Of a DNA stretch of 64,000 nt, positions 45,512-57,324 are shown piece by piece. Within the stretch, counting starts at the first letter, position 1; the number at the start of each line of letters is the position of its first letter. The translations under genes and the position numbers were made by a program. The notes below the pieces were generated by a model. That model saw only the letters and a list, made by a program, of their open reading frames with translations. It was not told the origin of the DNA and searched no databases. This DNA comes from Shewanella sp. MTB7 (lineage in GTDB: Bacteria > Pseudomonadota > Gammaproteobacteria > Enterobacterales > Shewanellaceae). The stretch is taken from assembly GCF_027571385.1 (NCBI RefSeq), contig NZ_CP085636.1, positions 2,852,001 to 2,916,000 of the forward strand, written 5' to 3'.

Positions 45512-46690
45512 ATGACATCTTCTATTAAACAGACACCATTCATACTTATTAAAAATGCCAATGTTTATACCCCAAAGCCCCAAGGAATAATGTGTCTGCT
45601 TATTGGTGGAGGTCGAATTCTATACATGGGTAAGGATATCCCGACGTTAAGCCAAAATTTGGGTGTTAATGAGGTCGATTTACAAGGGCGAATGTTAGTA
45701 CCAGGCTTTATCGATGGTCATGCTCATATTTGTGGTGGTGGAGGAGAGTCAGGTTTTTCCACTCGAGTCCCTCCAGTGCCATTGTCTGAGTTTACTTTGG
45801 CAGGTGTTACTACTGTGGTGGGGTTGTTGGGTACCGATGATATTAGCCGTTCTACTGAGTCACTAGTTTCGCAAGTATATGGGTTAAGAGAAGAGGGGCT
45901 TTCTGCGTATTGTTATACGGGGGGATACCATCTACCACCAACGACACTGACAGGTTCGGTAAAATCAGACATTGTTTACATTGAGCCCGTTATTGGTGTT
46001 GGAGAGCTCGCCATTAGCGATCACCGCTCAAGCCAACCTACGTTGAATGAGTTATTGAAAGTTGCTGCAGATGCACATGTTGCAAGATTAATGACGAATA
46101 AGGCGGGAGTCTTACATTTACATTTAGGGGATGGAGAACGTGGATTGTCATTAGTACGAGATGCATTAACGGGATCAGAAATACCTGCTCGTACTTTTAA
46201 TCCAACCCATGTTAACCGTAAGCGAGAACTCTTTGAAGAGGCATGTGAATTGACGACGCGTGGCTGTTGGATTGATGTTACAGCTTTTGAGACTGGCGAT
46301 GTGGGCTATGAACCTGAAGTTGCATTAACGCGTTATATTGAAAGTGATTATCCACAGGAGAAACTGACCATTAGCTCAGACGGTGGTGGTTGCTTGCCTG
46401 ACTTTGATTGTCATGGTCATTTAGTTAAGTTAGATTTTGGCAAATCATCTTCAATGACTGATGTGTTTAGACAATTACTTATGTCAGGTTATTCACCTGA
46501 GAAAGTATTGCCATTTTTCAGCACAAATGTTGCACAACTTTTACAGTTTAAAAATAAGGGAATGCTTGCACAAGGTATGGATGCCGATATAGTAGTATTT
46601 AATGATGATTTGTCAGTTAGCCATGTGATGGCAAAGGGAGATTGGCATATTTTTGAAACCGTACTTTGCCGAAAGGGGATGTTTGAATAA
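45512..46690 (+). CDS. iadA: Isoaspartyl dipeptidase (beta-aspartyl peptidase)
   Basis: Zinc amidohydrolase that cleaves beta-Asp-X dipeptides; with cyanophycinase upstream of it in metabolism it would split beta-Asp-Arg to Asp and Arg. Metal-binding start PGFIDGHAHICGGGGESGF (HxH), downstream FNPTHVNRKRELFEE and the catalytic Asp in ISSDGGGCLPDFD. 392 aa, normal. First gene of the cyanophycin cluster, 81 bp before cphB. No secretion signal, so cytoplasmic. Confidence 0.92.
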   Translation: MTSSIKQTPFILIKNANVYTPKPQGIMCLLIGGGRILYMGKDIPTLSQNLGVNEVDLQGRMLVPGFIDGHAHICGGGGESGFSTRVPPVPLSEFTLAGVTTVVGLLGTDDISRSTESLVSQVYGLREEGLSAYCYTGGYHLPPTTLTGSVKSDIVYIEPVIGVGELAISDHRSSQPTLNELLKVAADAHVARLMTNKAGVLHLHLGDGERGLSLVRDALTGSEIPARTFNPTHVNRKRELFEEACELTTRGCWIDVTAFETGDVGYEPEVALTRYIESDYPQEKLTISSDGGGCLPDFDCHGHLVKLDFGKSSSMTDVFRQLLMSGYSPEKVLPFFSTNVAQLLQFKNKGMLAQGMDADIVVFNDDLSVSHVMAKGDWHIFETVLCRKGMFE

Positions 46691-46771
46691 CATTTAACTG
46701 TTGTTTTTATAACCGTAACCAAGATGAAAGGTTGCCAATAATTATAAATATAAAATAGAGAATAATAAACT

Positions 46772-47593
46772 ATGTGTCCTTCCCCTGCTCATCACAGTCA
46801 TTCTCGTGGCTATGTGATCCCAATCGGCGGCGCCGAAGAAAAGATCAACAATCCAGATATATTAAAAAAGTTTATAGAATTATGTGGTGGCAAAGATGCC
46901 AATATCGTTATTATTCCAACCGCGTCTAAGTTGGAAGATACAGGTGAACGATATGAAAAGTTATTTGAAGAATTGGGCGCGGGTTATACATATTCATTGC
47001 CAATCACAAAAAGAACTGATGCAAAAAATGAAGACTTGCTGCAACATTTAGAAGAGGCTACGGGTATCTTTATCACAGGGGGGAATCAGTTAAGATTATC
47101 GACAATCCTTGGAGGAACACCTGTTGCGCAAACAATTCGCAGGCAAAATGCTCAGGGAACCCATGTTGCAGGTACTTCTGCAGGTGCTGCAATAATTTCT
47201 CAACATATGATCATAGGTGGTAGTTCTGGTATTGTACCAACAAAAGACGGCGTAAATCTCGCGCCTGGATTAGGCCTTAATAATCAATTGGTTATCGATC
47301 AACATTTTAATCAAAGGAATCGCTTATCTCGCCTATTAAGTGCGGTTTCGTATAATCCTTTCTTAATTGGTATTGGTTTAGATGAGGATACTGCGGCATT
47401 TATCAATGCAGATAATGTTTTTGAAGTTGTCGGTAGTGGCTCAGTCACGGTCATTGATCCCTCTGATTGTGATCATTCTTCGATGGCTGAAGCGAGTCGA
47501 GGCGATGTTATTACTATCGTCAATGTTAAGTTGCACATTTTGTCAGCTGGTTCGCACTTTGATATCAATAATAAAGTGGCCATGCTAGATTAA
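46772..47593 (+). CDS. cphB: Cyanophycinase
   Basis: Serine-type exopeptidase (S51 family) that degrades cyanophycin to beta-Asp-Arg dipeptides. The nucleophile lies in HVAGTSAGAAIIS, with FITGGNQLRLSTIL and GLGLNNQLVIDQHFNQRNR conserved. 273 aa, the usual length of intracellular CphB; no signal peptide, so it acts on internal granules. Lies between iadA and cphA in the same orientation. Confidence 0.95.
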   Translation: MCPSPAHHSHSRGYVIPIGGAEEKINNPDILKKFIELCGGKDANIVIIPTASKLEDTGERYEKLFEELGAGYTYSLPITKRTDAKNEDLLQHLEEATGIFITGGNQLRLSTILGGTPVAQTIRRQNAQGTHVAGTSAGAAIISQHMIIGGSSGIVPTKDGVNLAPGLGLNNQLVIDQHFNQRNRLSRLLSAVSYNPFLIGIGLDEDTAAFINADNVFEVVGSGSVTVIDPSDCDHSSMAEASRGDVITIVNVKLHILSAGSHFDINNKVAMLD

Positions 47594-48027
47594 TTCATTC
47601 TTAAAATAAGCTTTTAAATTGGTTTATTAGCTTATCTTTATCTCTGTTAAATCTTTCTTATCCCATCCTGAAAGTTACATTTCTCTCGTTCTCAACGAAG
47701 ATGTTTGATTTTTACCTCATCGAAAAAATAGATCATGATAAAAATTAAATTCGTTAATGATAAAGGGCATTTAGGATATAAAGCTCTAAAAACACTCATG
47801 GTATCGCTTACTCTAATGCTTTGATATATATAGTAATTAATCACATGCTGCTGTATAGTTAATTAGTTGTTTGCAAATCCTATTTTCTGCGCTAATTTAG
47901 TTATCTAACAATAAAACTCTGACGCTAGAAATGTATATTTTTTCATGGTCGTTAGGGGGATTAACTCTTAGTGGGATAATAATCTGAGAAATTCTCTGTC
48001 TCTTTTTTTTCTATGTAGGAAATAAAA
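47594..48027. other. 434-bp region between cphB and cphA
   Basis: AT-rich. A weak hairpin TAAGCT/AGCTTA follows the cphB stop within about 35 bp. A 29-codon open frame at 47735-47824 (MIKIKFVNDKGHLGYKALK, then a hydrophobic tail) lacks a good ribosome site. No clear ArgR operator was found. The length suggests cphA has its own promoter, but I cannot pick one. Confidence 0.4.
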
Positions 48028-50844
48028 ATGAAAATATCTACGACCAATATATTTGTAGGCCCTAATGTTTATGCCAACTTTCCCGTTATGCGATATGAAC
48101 TAAATTTAGGTTGTTTGGAAAACTGGCCATCTATGAAATTGGGTGAACATTTTGTATCTGCATTACTGGATGCCATTCCTACATTGCAGTCTCATGGTTG
48201 TTCTTATGGAGAGGAAGGTGGGTTTATACGACGCTTGAGAGAAGATGATGGCACCTGGATGGGGCATATTTGGGAGCATGTGGCGATTGAACTGCAAAAC
48301 TTAGCAGGCTCAGATGTAAGTTTTGGTAAAACCCGCTCACTACCTGAAAACGGGCATTATTGGGTTGTGTACGAATACAAACATAAAGATGTTGGTAGAG
48401 AGGCTGGAATACTGGCACAAACCCTTTTAATTTCATTACTCCCTGAGTCGTTACAAAAAGAGTTAGTCACAAAAATAGAGGCTGATTTTGATTTTAAAGA
48501 TGAGCTTGAATCTTTTATCAGAATGGCGCAACGAAAAGAGTTTGGTCCTAGCACGGGGTCGTTAATAAAGGCCGCCGAAGAGCGAAACATCCCTTGGTTA
48601 CGATTGAATCAATATAGTCTAGTGCAATTAGGTCATGGTAAGTATCAACAACGTATTCAAGCAACAATAACGAGTGAAACTAAACATATCGCTGTTGAGT
48701 TATCCTGTGATAAAGAAGATACGCATAATTTATTAAATGATCTCGGTTTACCCGTTCCTCAGCAAATGATGATCTATGGTAAAACCCAAGCAATTAGAGC
48801 GGCTAAACGTATCGGTTACCCTGTGGTGTTAAAGCCTTTGAATGCGAATCATGGTCGTGGGGTTAGTATCAATCTAAACAGTGAAGCCGAAGTCGAAAAA
48901 GGTTTTGTTCATGCAAGTGAACATGGTACAAGCCGAGCTGTTTTAGTCGAGAGTTTTGTCACTGGTTTCGATCACCGAATGCTTGTCGTTAACAATGAGT
49001 TAGTGGCAGTGGCAAAACGCGTTCCGGGGCATGTTAAAGGTGACGGTGAGTTAACAATAAGCCAACTCGTTGATCAAGTGAATGAAGATCCTCTTCGTGG
49101 CATTGGTCATGAAAAAGTGCTGACACGACTAGAGCTCGATTTACAGGCAAATGGCTTGATTGAAAAGTCAGGTTACACTCCTGAAAGTATTTTAGAAAAG
49201 GATCAAATATTTTTCTTACGATCTACTGCAAATCTATCTACAGGTGGAACGGCAATAGATGTAACGGATATTGTGCATCCTGATAACCGAGAAATGGCAG
49301 TTAGAGCAATCAAGGCTATCGGTTTAGACGTCGGTGGCGTGGACTTTTTAACGGACGATATTAGTAAATCATATAAAGATATTGGTGGTGCCATTGTTGA
49401 ATGTAATGCGGCGCCAGGTTTTAGAATGCACGTGGCACCAAGCGAAGGAAAATCACGTGATGTTTCTGGAAAAGTGATGGATATGTTGTTCCCTGCAGGG
49501 CAAAGATCGCGTATTCCAGTAGCGGCGATTACGGGGACAAATGGTAAAACAACCACATCTCGTATGTTAGCCAATATTGCTAAAGTAGCGGGATACACCA
49601 CAGGGATGACCTCAACTGACGGTGTTTACATCGATGGACGTTTGAGTGTGAAAGGCGACATGACCGGCCCTAAATCAGCGCAAATAGTATTACGCGATCC
49701 AAGTGTCGATTTTGCTGTGTTAGAAACCGCTCGTGGGGGCATTGTTAAACGAGGTCTAGGCTATCACGAATCGGATGTCTCCTGTTGTATCAATGTTACC
49801 GCAGACCATTTAGGCTCCCGCGGTATTGATACTGTTCAGCAACTGGCTAATGTTAAAAGAATCGTCGTTGAAGTGGCTAAGGATACGGCCGTTTTAAATG
49901 CTGATGATAAATACTGCCTAGAGATGGCTGATTATTGTAAAGCGAAACACATCTGTTATGTCACTATGGACTCAGGTCATGGATTGGTGCGTGAACATAT
50001 CAGAAATGGCGGTAAGGCCGTGGTACTTGAAAAAGGCATTAACGGTGACATGATTACCTTCTATGATAACGGCGCCCACATTCCATTACTTTGGACTCAT
50101 TTAATCCCCTCTACCATGGAAGGTAAAGCACTTCATAATGTTCAAAACGCCATGTTTGCGGCAGCGATGGCCTATGCGTTCAATATCTCACTGGACCACA
50201 TTAGCCAAGGCTTACGGACATTTACTAACTCCTTCTATCAAGCCCCTGGTCGGATGAATGTTTTTGACGAGCATCCATTTAAAGTGATTTTGGATTACGC
50301 CCATAACCCCGCCGCGATAAAAGCGATAACAGACTTGGCGATGCGACTTGATGTTAAAGGTAAGCGTCGTATTGTGATGGCGATGCCGGGTGATCGCCGG
50401 GATGAAGATATTATTGAAGCTGCCAGAATCTGTGCAACAGGCTTTGATGAATTTATCTGTAAAGCTGATGATGATCGTCGTCGAAGAGGCTTTGATGAAG
50501 TGCCTAAAATGTTACAACAGAGTTTGTTGGCTGCTGGCGTCACTGCGGATCAAATCCAGATTATTCCAAGTGAAATTGAAGCGGTTGAATTCGTACTTAG
50601 TGTCAGTGAACCGGGTGATTTGGTCATTGTTTTAGGTGACAATATTACCCGATGTTGGAAACAAATTGTTCATTTCGGAGATGATGGACAAACACGTAAC
50701 ATTAATGAAAAACCATCGTCTGATTACGCTGAAATATTATTCGAACCAGTTGAGCATGCTTTCCTTTTAGAGGAAGGGCAAAGATTGGTGAAAGATGAAC
50801 GAGGTGTGCGTATTGTCACCCAACATGATGAAGAAGCAGATTAG
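48028..50844 (+). CDS. cphA: Cyanophycin synthetase
   Basis: Polymerises Asp and Arg into multi-L-arginyl-poly-L-aspartate, using ATP for each step. Three domains: N-terminal domain (about 1-165), ATP-grasp (about 195-480; LGHGKYQQRIQATITSE starting at residue 201, VLKPLNANHGRGV), and a Mur-ligase-like domain (about 490-870) with P-loop GTNGKTTT at 503-510, ETARGGIVKRGLGY, ILDYAHNPAAI and MPGDRRDED. The C-terminal tail is acidic. 938 aa; cyanobacterial and heterotroph CphA1 are near 870-900, so it is a little long. AGGA site before ATG. Followed by the ATP-grasp-less paralogue 66 bp later. Confidence 0.95.
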   Translation: MKISTTNIFVGPNVYANFPVMRYELNLGCLENWPSMKLGEHFVSALLDAIPTLQSHGCSYGEEGGFIRRLREDDGTWMGHIWEHVAIELQNLAGSDVSFGKTRSLPENGHYWVVYEYKHKDVGREAGILAQTLLISLLPESLQKELVTKIEADFDFKDELESFIRMAQRKEFGPSTGSLIKAAEERNIPWLRLNQYSLVQLGHGKYQQRIQATITSETKHIAVELSCDKEDTHNLLNDLGLPVPQQMMIYGKTQAIRAAKRIGYPVVLKPLNANHGRGVSINLNSEAEVEKGFVHASEHGTSRAVLVESFVTGFDHRMLVVNNELVAVAKRVPGHVKGDGELTISQLVDQVNEDPLRGIGHEKVLTRLELDLQANGLIEKSGYTPESILEKDQIFFLRSTANLSTGGTAIDVTDIVHPDNREMAVRAIKAIGLDVGGVDFLTDDISKSYKDIGGAIVECNAAPGFRMHVAPSEGKSRDVSGKVMDMLFPAGQRSRIPVAAITGTNGKTTTSRMLANIAKVAGYTTGMTSTDGVYIDGRLSVKGDMTGPKSAQIVLRDPSVDFAVLETARGGIVKRGLGYHESDVSCCINVTADHLGSRGIDTVQQLANVKRIVVEVAKDTAVLNADDKYCLEMADYCKAKHICYVTMDSGHGLVREHIRNGGKAVVLEKGINGDMITFYDNGAHIPLLWTHLIPSTMEGKALHNVQNAMFAAAMAYAFNISLDHISQGLRTFTNSFYQAPGRMNVFDEHPFKVILDYAHNPAAIKAITDLAMRLDVKGKRRIVMAMPGDRRDEDIIEAARICATGFDEFICKADDDRRRRGFDEVPKMLQQSLLAAGVTADQIQIIPSEIEAVEFVLSVSEPGDLVIVLGDNITRCWKQIVHFGDDGQTRNINEKPSSDYAEILFEPVEHAFLLEEGQRLVKDERGVRIVTQHDEEAD

Positions 50845-50910
50845 AAGCATCTTGGTTTAGGCATCATACTTGATGCCTAATTTTGTGATAACGACATTAG
50901 AAATAAGTCT

Positions 50911-52590
50911 ATGATAATACTAAATTTTGAAGAAGTTCGTCGCATTACTGGACCTAATTTATTATCTCTACAGCCGGGAGCTCTCATCGATGTTTATTTC
51001 GACGGTGTTAGCCATGAAGCTGTTTGGCAGTGCTGGCAACAGCAGATGTCTGAAATATTTGACTTGTTAGGTTGGCAGCAAGAAAGTCTCTATTATCGGA
51101 ATTTTAGTGGTGGGATGAACTTATCCATTTCAGCCCCTATTGATGCGTTATATACTGCATGTCAAGCTGTCCAGCTTGCATGGCTGTTAAGTGAGGCACA
51201 ATTGCTATCACTTCCTTTCCCTGATAAAAAAATTAAGTTCAACGAATTAGAAAGTAATCTTGCTGATGAAGTGAACCCTGAGCTTTTGGCGCTAATACTA
51301 GTAGCCAATGAAAAGGGGGTTAGTTACTTGGTTGATGATGACTATTTTTCACTCGGGACGGGAAAAACTTGTCAAGTTTGGCCCGTCACTGACTTACCTG
51401 AGATAGTCAGCATTGACTGGTCGAGTTATCAAAAAGTTCCGGCAGCTTTTATTACTGGCACCAATGGTAAATCAACCAGTGTTCGCCTAGCATCGACAAT
51501 CGCACGATGTGCAGGTTTACGAGCAGGAGTCACTTCTACAGATTTTATTAGAGTGGGGGAGACCATTTTAGACACAGGTGACTATTCAGGCCCTGGCGGT
51601 GCGCGCATATTATTGCGTCACCCTGAAACAGAGATAGCCTTTTTAGAAGTGGCTCGAGGAGGGTTATTGAGACGTGGCTTACCGGTTTGCGATAATCAAG
51701 CAGCCTTGATAACCAATATTGCGGCCGATCATTTAGGTCAGTATGGCATCAATACCGTGCCTGAATTGGCTGAAGCTAAGTTTATTGTCGATAAGGGATT
51801 AACTGCTGCTGGTGTACTGGTTCTGAATGCCGATGATGGTGAGTTGGTAAGGCTAAGTGCCACTACAAAACACACTATTTGCTGGTTTAGCATGGATAAA
51901 TATAATTCACTTATTCAAGCTAATATGGTGAGTGGCCATACCGTTGTATTTTTCCATGAGCAACATATCCATATTGTAAATGCAGAACATTCGTTTTCTG
52001 TCGCAGTAAGTGAGATTGCGATGACGTTCAACGGTACAGCTATCTATAATATACGTAACGCGATGGGGGTTATGGGTTTGTGCTGTGTGCTCGGACTGGA
52101 TGAAGATGCCATATTAAAAGGGTTAAAAGAGTTTGGCAGTGATCCCTATGACAACCCTGGGCGAGGTAATCGTTATCAGTATAACGGCGCTGAGGTGATT
52201 GTTGATTTTGCTCATAATCAACATAGTATGAATGCCGTGATTGAAATGGCGAAAATGATCCCAGCGAAACGTCGGCTTGTTATGTTCAGCCATGCCGGTG
52301 ATAGAAGCGATCAAGAGATGATGGAATTAACCGATGAAGTGGCCAAATTTGAAGCGGATGAATACATTGTTGCTGAACTGGAGTCATATCTACGAGGACG
52401 TGAACTAGGTGAAATCCCTGCTTTAGTTAAAACTCATCTGTTTGACATTGATGTTGCTGCAGATCAGATCACTATTTGTGACAGTCCATTAGCTGGCGCT
52501 AAGTATGCACTGACTAAAATAGAAAAAGGCGATGTCGTGTTGTTATTTGCATTAGATAAGCGGGATGAAATTCATCGATTATTAGTATGA
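50911..52590 (+). CDS. CphA-like Mur ligase lacking the ATP-grasp domain (559 aa)
   Basis: This gene resembles CphA with about 320 residues removed. The N-terminal region (VRRITGPNLLSLQPGALIDV) resembles the CphA N-domain. At residue 148 LGTGKTCQVW aligns with the ATP-grasp entry LGHGKYQQRI (201) of CphA. Then the Mur domain follows directly, with P-loop GTNGKSTS at 183-190 versus 503-510 in CphA. Mur motifs are kept: EVARGGLLRRGLPV, IAADHLGQYGI, VDFAHNQHSM, SHAGDRSDQEM. With the Mur site intact, it may still ligate an amino acid (Arg in CphA) to an acceptor, but cannot do the ATP-grasp (Asp addition) step. Its role as helper enzyme, variant polymer enzyme or regulator is inference. Confidence 0.85.
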   Translation: MIILNFEEVRRITGPNLLSLQPGALIDVYFDGVSHEAVWQCWQQQMSEIFDLLGWQQESLYYRNFSGGMNLSISAPIDALYTACQAVQLAWLLSEAQLLSLPFPDKKIKFNELESNLADEVNPELLALILVANEKGVSYLVDDDYFSLGTGKTCQVWPVTDLPEIVSIDWSSYQKVPAAFITGTNGKSTSVRLASTIARCAGLRAGVTSTDFIRVGETILDTGDYSGPGGARILLRHPETEIAFLEVARGGLLRRGLPVCDNQAALITNIAADHLGQYGINTVPELAEAKFIVDKGLTAAGVLVLNADDGELVRLSATTKHTICWFSMDKYNSLIQANMVSGHTVVFFHEQHIHIVNAEHSFSVAVSEIAMTFNGTAIYNIRNAMGVMGLCCVLGLDEDAILKGLKEFGSDPYDNPGRGNRYQYNGAEVIVDFAHNQHSMNAVIEMAKMIPAKRRLVMFSHAGDRSDQEMMELTDEVAKFEADEYIVAELESYLRGRELGEIPALVKTHLFDIDVAADQITICDSPLAGAKYALTKIEKGDVVLLFALDKRDEIHRLLV

Positions 52591-52596
52591 ATTAAT

Positions 52597-52634
52597 AAAA
52601 AAGACCAAAAGAAGCGCTTCTTTTGGTCTTTTTT
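52597..52634. terminator. Terminator of the cyanophycin cluster
   Basis: A 38-bp perfect palindrome centred on GAAGCGCTTC, with arms extending through AAAAAAGACC and GGTCTTTTTT. Strong bidirectional terminator, also serving the convergent DUF2897 gene. Confidence 0.92.
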
Positions 52635-52683
52635 ATCTGAATACTATACCCACTCCATGAGCAGGTATAGTTAGAACACTGCT

Positions 52684-52956
52684 TCACCAAAATCCATCAG
52701 AGTCTTTATCGTCATCCTTTTTGGAAGGCGTTGATGATTGAGCTTTCTGTGAATTTGGTTCATCTTGACTCGGTTGAAGGCTTTCGTCTGACTGCTTATC
52801 CGAATGACCAGTACCAGCACTCTTGCTAATCGTTTTCTTATGGTCTTTACCAAATTGTGTCATCTTAAATTTGGCACTGTATTTAAGGACTGCAAGATTA
52901 CTAACGACGACTCCTAACACCAATATGATGATGAGCCAGGTTTCGAGATCTGTCAT
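52684..52956 (-). CDS. DUF2897 family small membrane protein
   Basis: 90 aa. One N-terminal transmembrane helix (WLIIILVLGVVVSNLAVL), then a charged, probably disordered tail (Lys/Ser/Asp-rich) ending DKDSDGFW. Family function unknown. Last gene on the minus strand after kdsB (55-bp gap), possibly co-transcribed. Confidence 0.8.
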   Translation of the reverse strand: MTDLETWLIIILVLGVVVSNLAVLKYSAKFKMTQFGKDHKKTISKSAGTGHSDKQSDESLQPSQDEPNSQKAQSSTPSKKDDDKDSDGFW

Positions 52957-53011
52957 GAACAGTCCTTTAGTTTGAATATATTAATCATAGTCTAACTGAT
53001 TATCGGCTAGA

Positions 53012-53749
53012 TTAGTCGACGGCTAAACGAGCTTCACAAATACGAATGTCTTCTGGGGTATCGACTTCAGGAAAATCAAAAGCACTGATGGCTATTTTGA
53101 TCTTGTGACCGTGTTCCAGCGCCCTAAGTTGCTCTAGTTTTTCTAGCTCTTCTAAACGACCTAGTGGCAATTTTGCAAAAGTAGAGATAAAACTACGTGT
53201 ATAAGCGTAGATCCCTAAATGCTTATAAACTGGATGATCATTATTGTCACGGCCAAAAGGAATTCTGGCACGCGAAAAATACAGAGCATTATAGTTATTA
53301 TCAAACACAACTTTTACATGGTTTGGATTATCAAGTTCTGACTCTTTAGTAATTTCGACAGCGAGTGTCGCCATACTAAACTCACCAGGATGGCGCTCAA
53401 AAAGGCTGATAAGTTGTTCAATCGCGATCGGGTCAATCAAAGGTTGATCGCCCTGCACATTAATGACGATATCGTCATCGTTAAGTTCTAGCTGTTGAAT
53501 TGCATCATCGATGCGATCGGTTCCGGATGCAGCCTCTGGATCTGTCATTACCACTTTTCCGCCGAAGGATTCAACAGCATCTTTGATACGTATATCATCG
53601 GTTGCGACATAGATAGCGCTTAGGCCTTTTGCCAAAGATGCACGTTCATAGACGTGTTGGATCATTGGCTTACCGTTAATCGGCGCCAAAGGCTTGCCTG
53701 GAAAACGGCTTGAGCCATAGCGAGCAGGGATTAACAGAGTTACGTTCAT
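53012..53749 (-). CDS. kdsB: CMP-Kdo / CMP-Kdo8N synthetase
   Basis: Cytidylyltransferase that activates Kdo, or in Shewanella its 8-amino form Kdo8N, for lipid A core assembly. Nucleotide-binding [17 protein letters not shown], then [10 protein letters not shown] and [12 protein letters not shown]. 245 aa, normal length. Third in the kdnA-kdnB-kdsB set, though a terminator-like hairpin separates it from kdnB. The Kdo8N preference is inferred from the neighbours. Confidence 0.95.
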   Translation of the reverse strand: MNVTLLIPARYGSSRFPGKPLAPINGKPMIQHVYERASLAKGLSAIYVATDDIRIKDAVESFGGKVVMTDPEAASGTDRIDDAIQQLELNDDDIVINVQGDQPLIDPIAIEQLISLFERHPGEFSMATLAVEITKESELDNPNHVKVVFDNNYNALYFSRARIPFGRDNNDHPVYKHLGIYAYTRSFISTFAKLPLGRLEELEKLEQLRALEHGHKIKIAISAFDFPEVDTPEDIRICEARLAVD

Positions 53750-53776
53750 TGGTTATACCTATATTTACAAATAGAA

Positions 53777-53799
53777 AAGGGACTCATTTTGAGTCCCTT
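53777..53799 (-). terminator. Terminator-like hairpin between kdnB and kdsB
   Basis: AAGGGACTCA-TTT-TGAGTCCCTT, perfect 10-bp stem with TTTTCTATTT on the minus-strand 3' side. Could partially terminate after kdnB and lower kdsB readthrough. Confidence 0.7.
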
Positions 53800-53813
53800 A
53801 TTATAAACTGTAA

Positions 53814-54926
<1,113 letters not shown>

Positions 54927-54960
54927 TTAATCCGAGCATGAAACGCAATAATGCGTCTGT

Positions 54961-56172
<1,212 letters not shown>

Positions 56173-56282
56173 TTAGGGATAAAAAGAATAATAGTGAGAG
56201 ATTATAACTGGATTGGAAGGTAAACTGTGATGTTTATCAATATTATTTACAAGAAAAACCATTAAATAGTGGTATGTATCAA

Positions 56283-56315
56283 ACAGCCCTTAAATCATGT
56301 ACATTTAAAGGCTGT
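56283..56315. repeat. Imperfect 13-bp inverted repeat between kdnA and can
   Basis: ACAGCCCTTAAAT and ATTTAAAGGCTGT with one mismatch and a 7-base loop. No T run long enough for a normal terminator. Lies between the start of kdnA and the end of can; may terminate can weakly. Confidence 0.5.
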
Positions 56316-56385
56316 AAGGCAAAGAATAATCGTAAGTCAGATTATTTTGAATTCAATTTTGAAACTAACGAGAGAGTAGAATAAA

Positions 56386-56997
56386 TTATTCAGGTTTAAA
56401 TCTTTCGTTATCGACGGTCACATTCAGATCGGATAACAGTCCATTATCGATACCGTAAATCCAGCCATGAACGGATACATTTTGTCCCCGTAGCCATGCA
56501 TCTTGAACGATATTGGTACTACTTACGTTGCCCACTTGCTCAATAACGTTAAGTTCACAAAGGCGATCGAACTTTTCCTTACCTTCGAGTTTGTTTAGCT
56601 CAGTGCTGTGTAGACGGTGAATATCTCTGATGTGGCCAAGCCAGTTATCGATTAAGCCAAGACGTGCTTTACCCATCGCGGCCTTAACGCCACCACAACC
56701 ATAATGGCCCACGACCATAATGTGTTTTACTTTGAGCACTTCAACCGCATACTGAAGTACTGATAAACAGTTAAGATCTGTGTGTATCACCAAGTTGGCG
56801 ATATTTCGATGAACGAAAACTTCACCAGGCATAAGATCAATAATCTGGTTTGAAGGTACACGACTGTCAGAACAACCAATCCATAGATATTCAGGATTTT
56901 GCTGTGTTGCCAGCTGTTCAAAAAAGTTGGGATTCTCTTGCGCGATACGTTTAGCCCAGCGGCGATTATTATCAAAAAGTGGTTTTAGTATTTTCAT
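56386..56997 (-). CDS. can: Beta-class carbonic anhydrase
   Basis: Interconverts carbon dioxide and bicarbonate in the cytoplasm. Zinc ligands are visible in WIGCSDSRVPSNQ (Cys, Asp/Arg pair) and VGHYGCGGVKAAM (His, Cys). 203 aa from ATG 56997; the in-frame TTG at 57006 would add three residues. Single-gene unit with about 320 bp of gene-free DNA upstream. Confidence 0.95.
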   Translation of the reverse strand: MKILKPLFDNNRRWAKRIAQENPNFFEQLATQQNPEYLWIGCSDSRVPSNQIIDLMPGEVFVHRNIANLVIHTDLNCLSVLQYAVEVLKVKHIMVVGHYGCGGVKAAMGKARLGLIDNWLGHIRDIHRLHSTELNKLEGKEKFDRLCELNVIEQVGNVSSTNIVQDAWLRGQNVSVHGWIYGIDNGLLSDLNVTVDNERFKPE

Positions 56998-57262
56998 GGT
57001 TCTCAAAAATATGTAATTAGGCTAGGTATCTGATTCAATTAAAGTGAATTCTATCACCTAAATCTAGGCTATCTGGTCTATTCAGTAATATACACAATTA
57101 ATATTAATTAATGATTAAGATTTCTTGTTGCAATACCGTTTAATCTTCGTGCGCACTGGTTGCATTTATGTTTTGGTGTGGTTTTATTGATAATTGCTTT
57201 GTAGTTATTGCTTAAGTGCTTGTTTGGTGTGAAAAATGTATGTTTCTTTGACCCGAAAGTAT

Positions 57263-57295
57263 AAAGATAAGGGAGTCGTTGACTCCCTTATCTTT
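57263..57295. terminator. Terminator of the alpha/beta hydrolase gene
   Basis: Perfect 15-bp stem AAAGATAAGGGAGTC/GACTCCCTTATCTTT with a 3-base loop. The rest of 56998-57324 is AT-rich and shows no gene. Confidence 0.85.
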
Positions 57296-57324
57296 AGTTC
57301 AGATTTAGGGTTGGATGCTAATCA

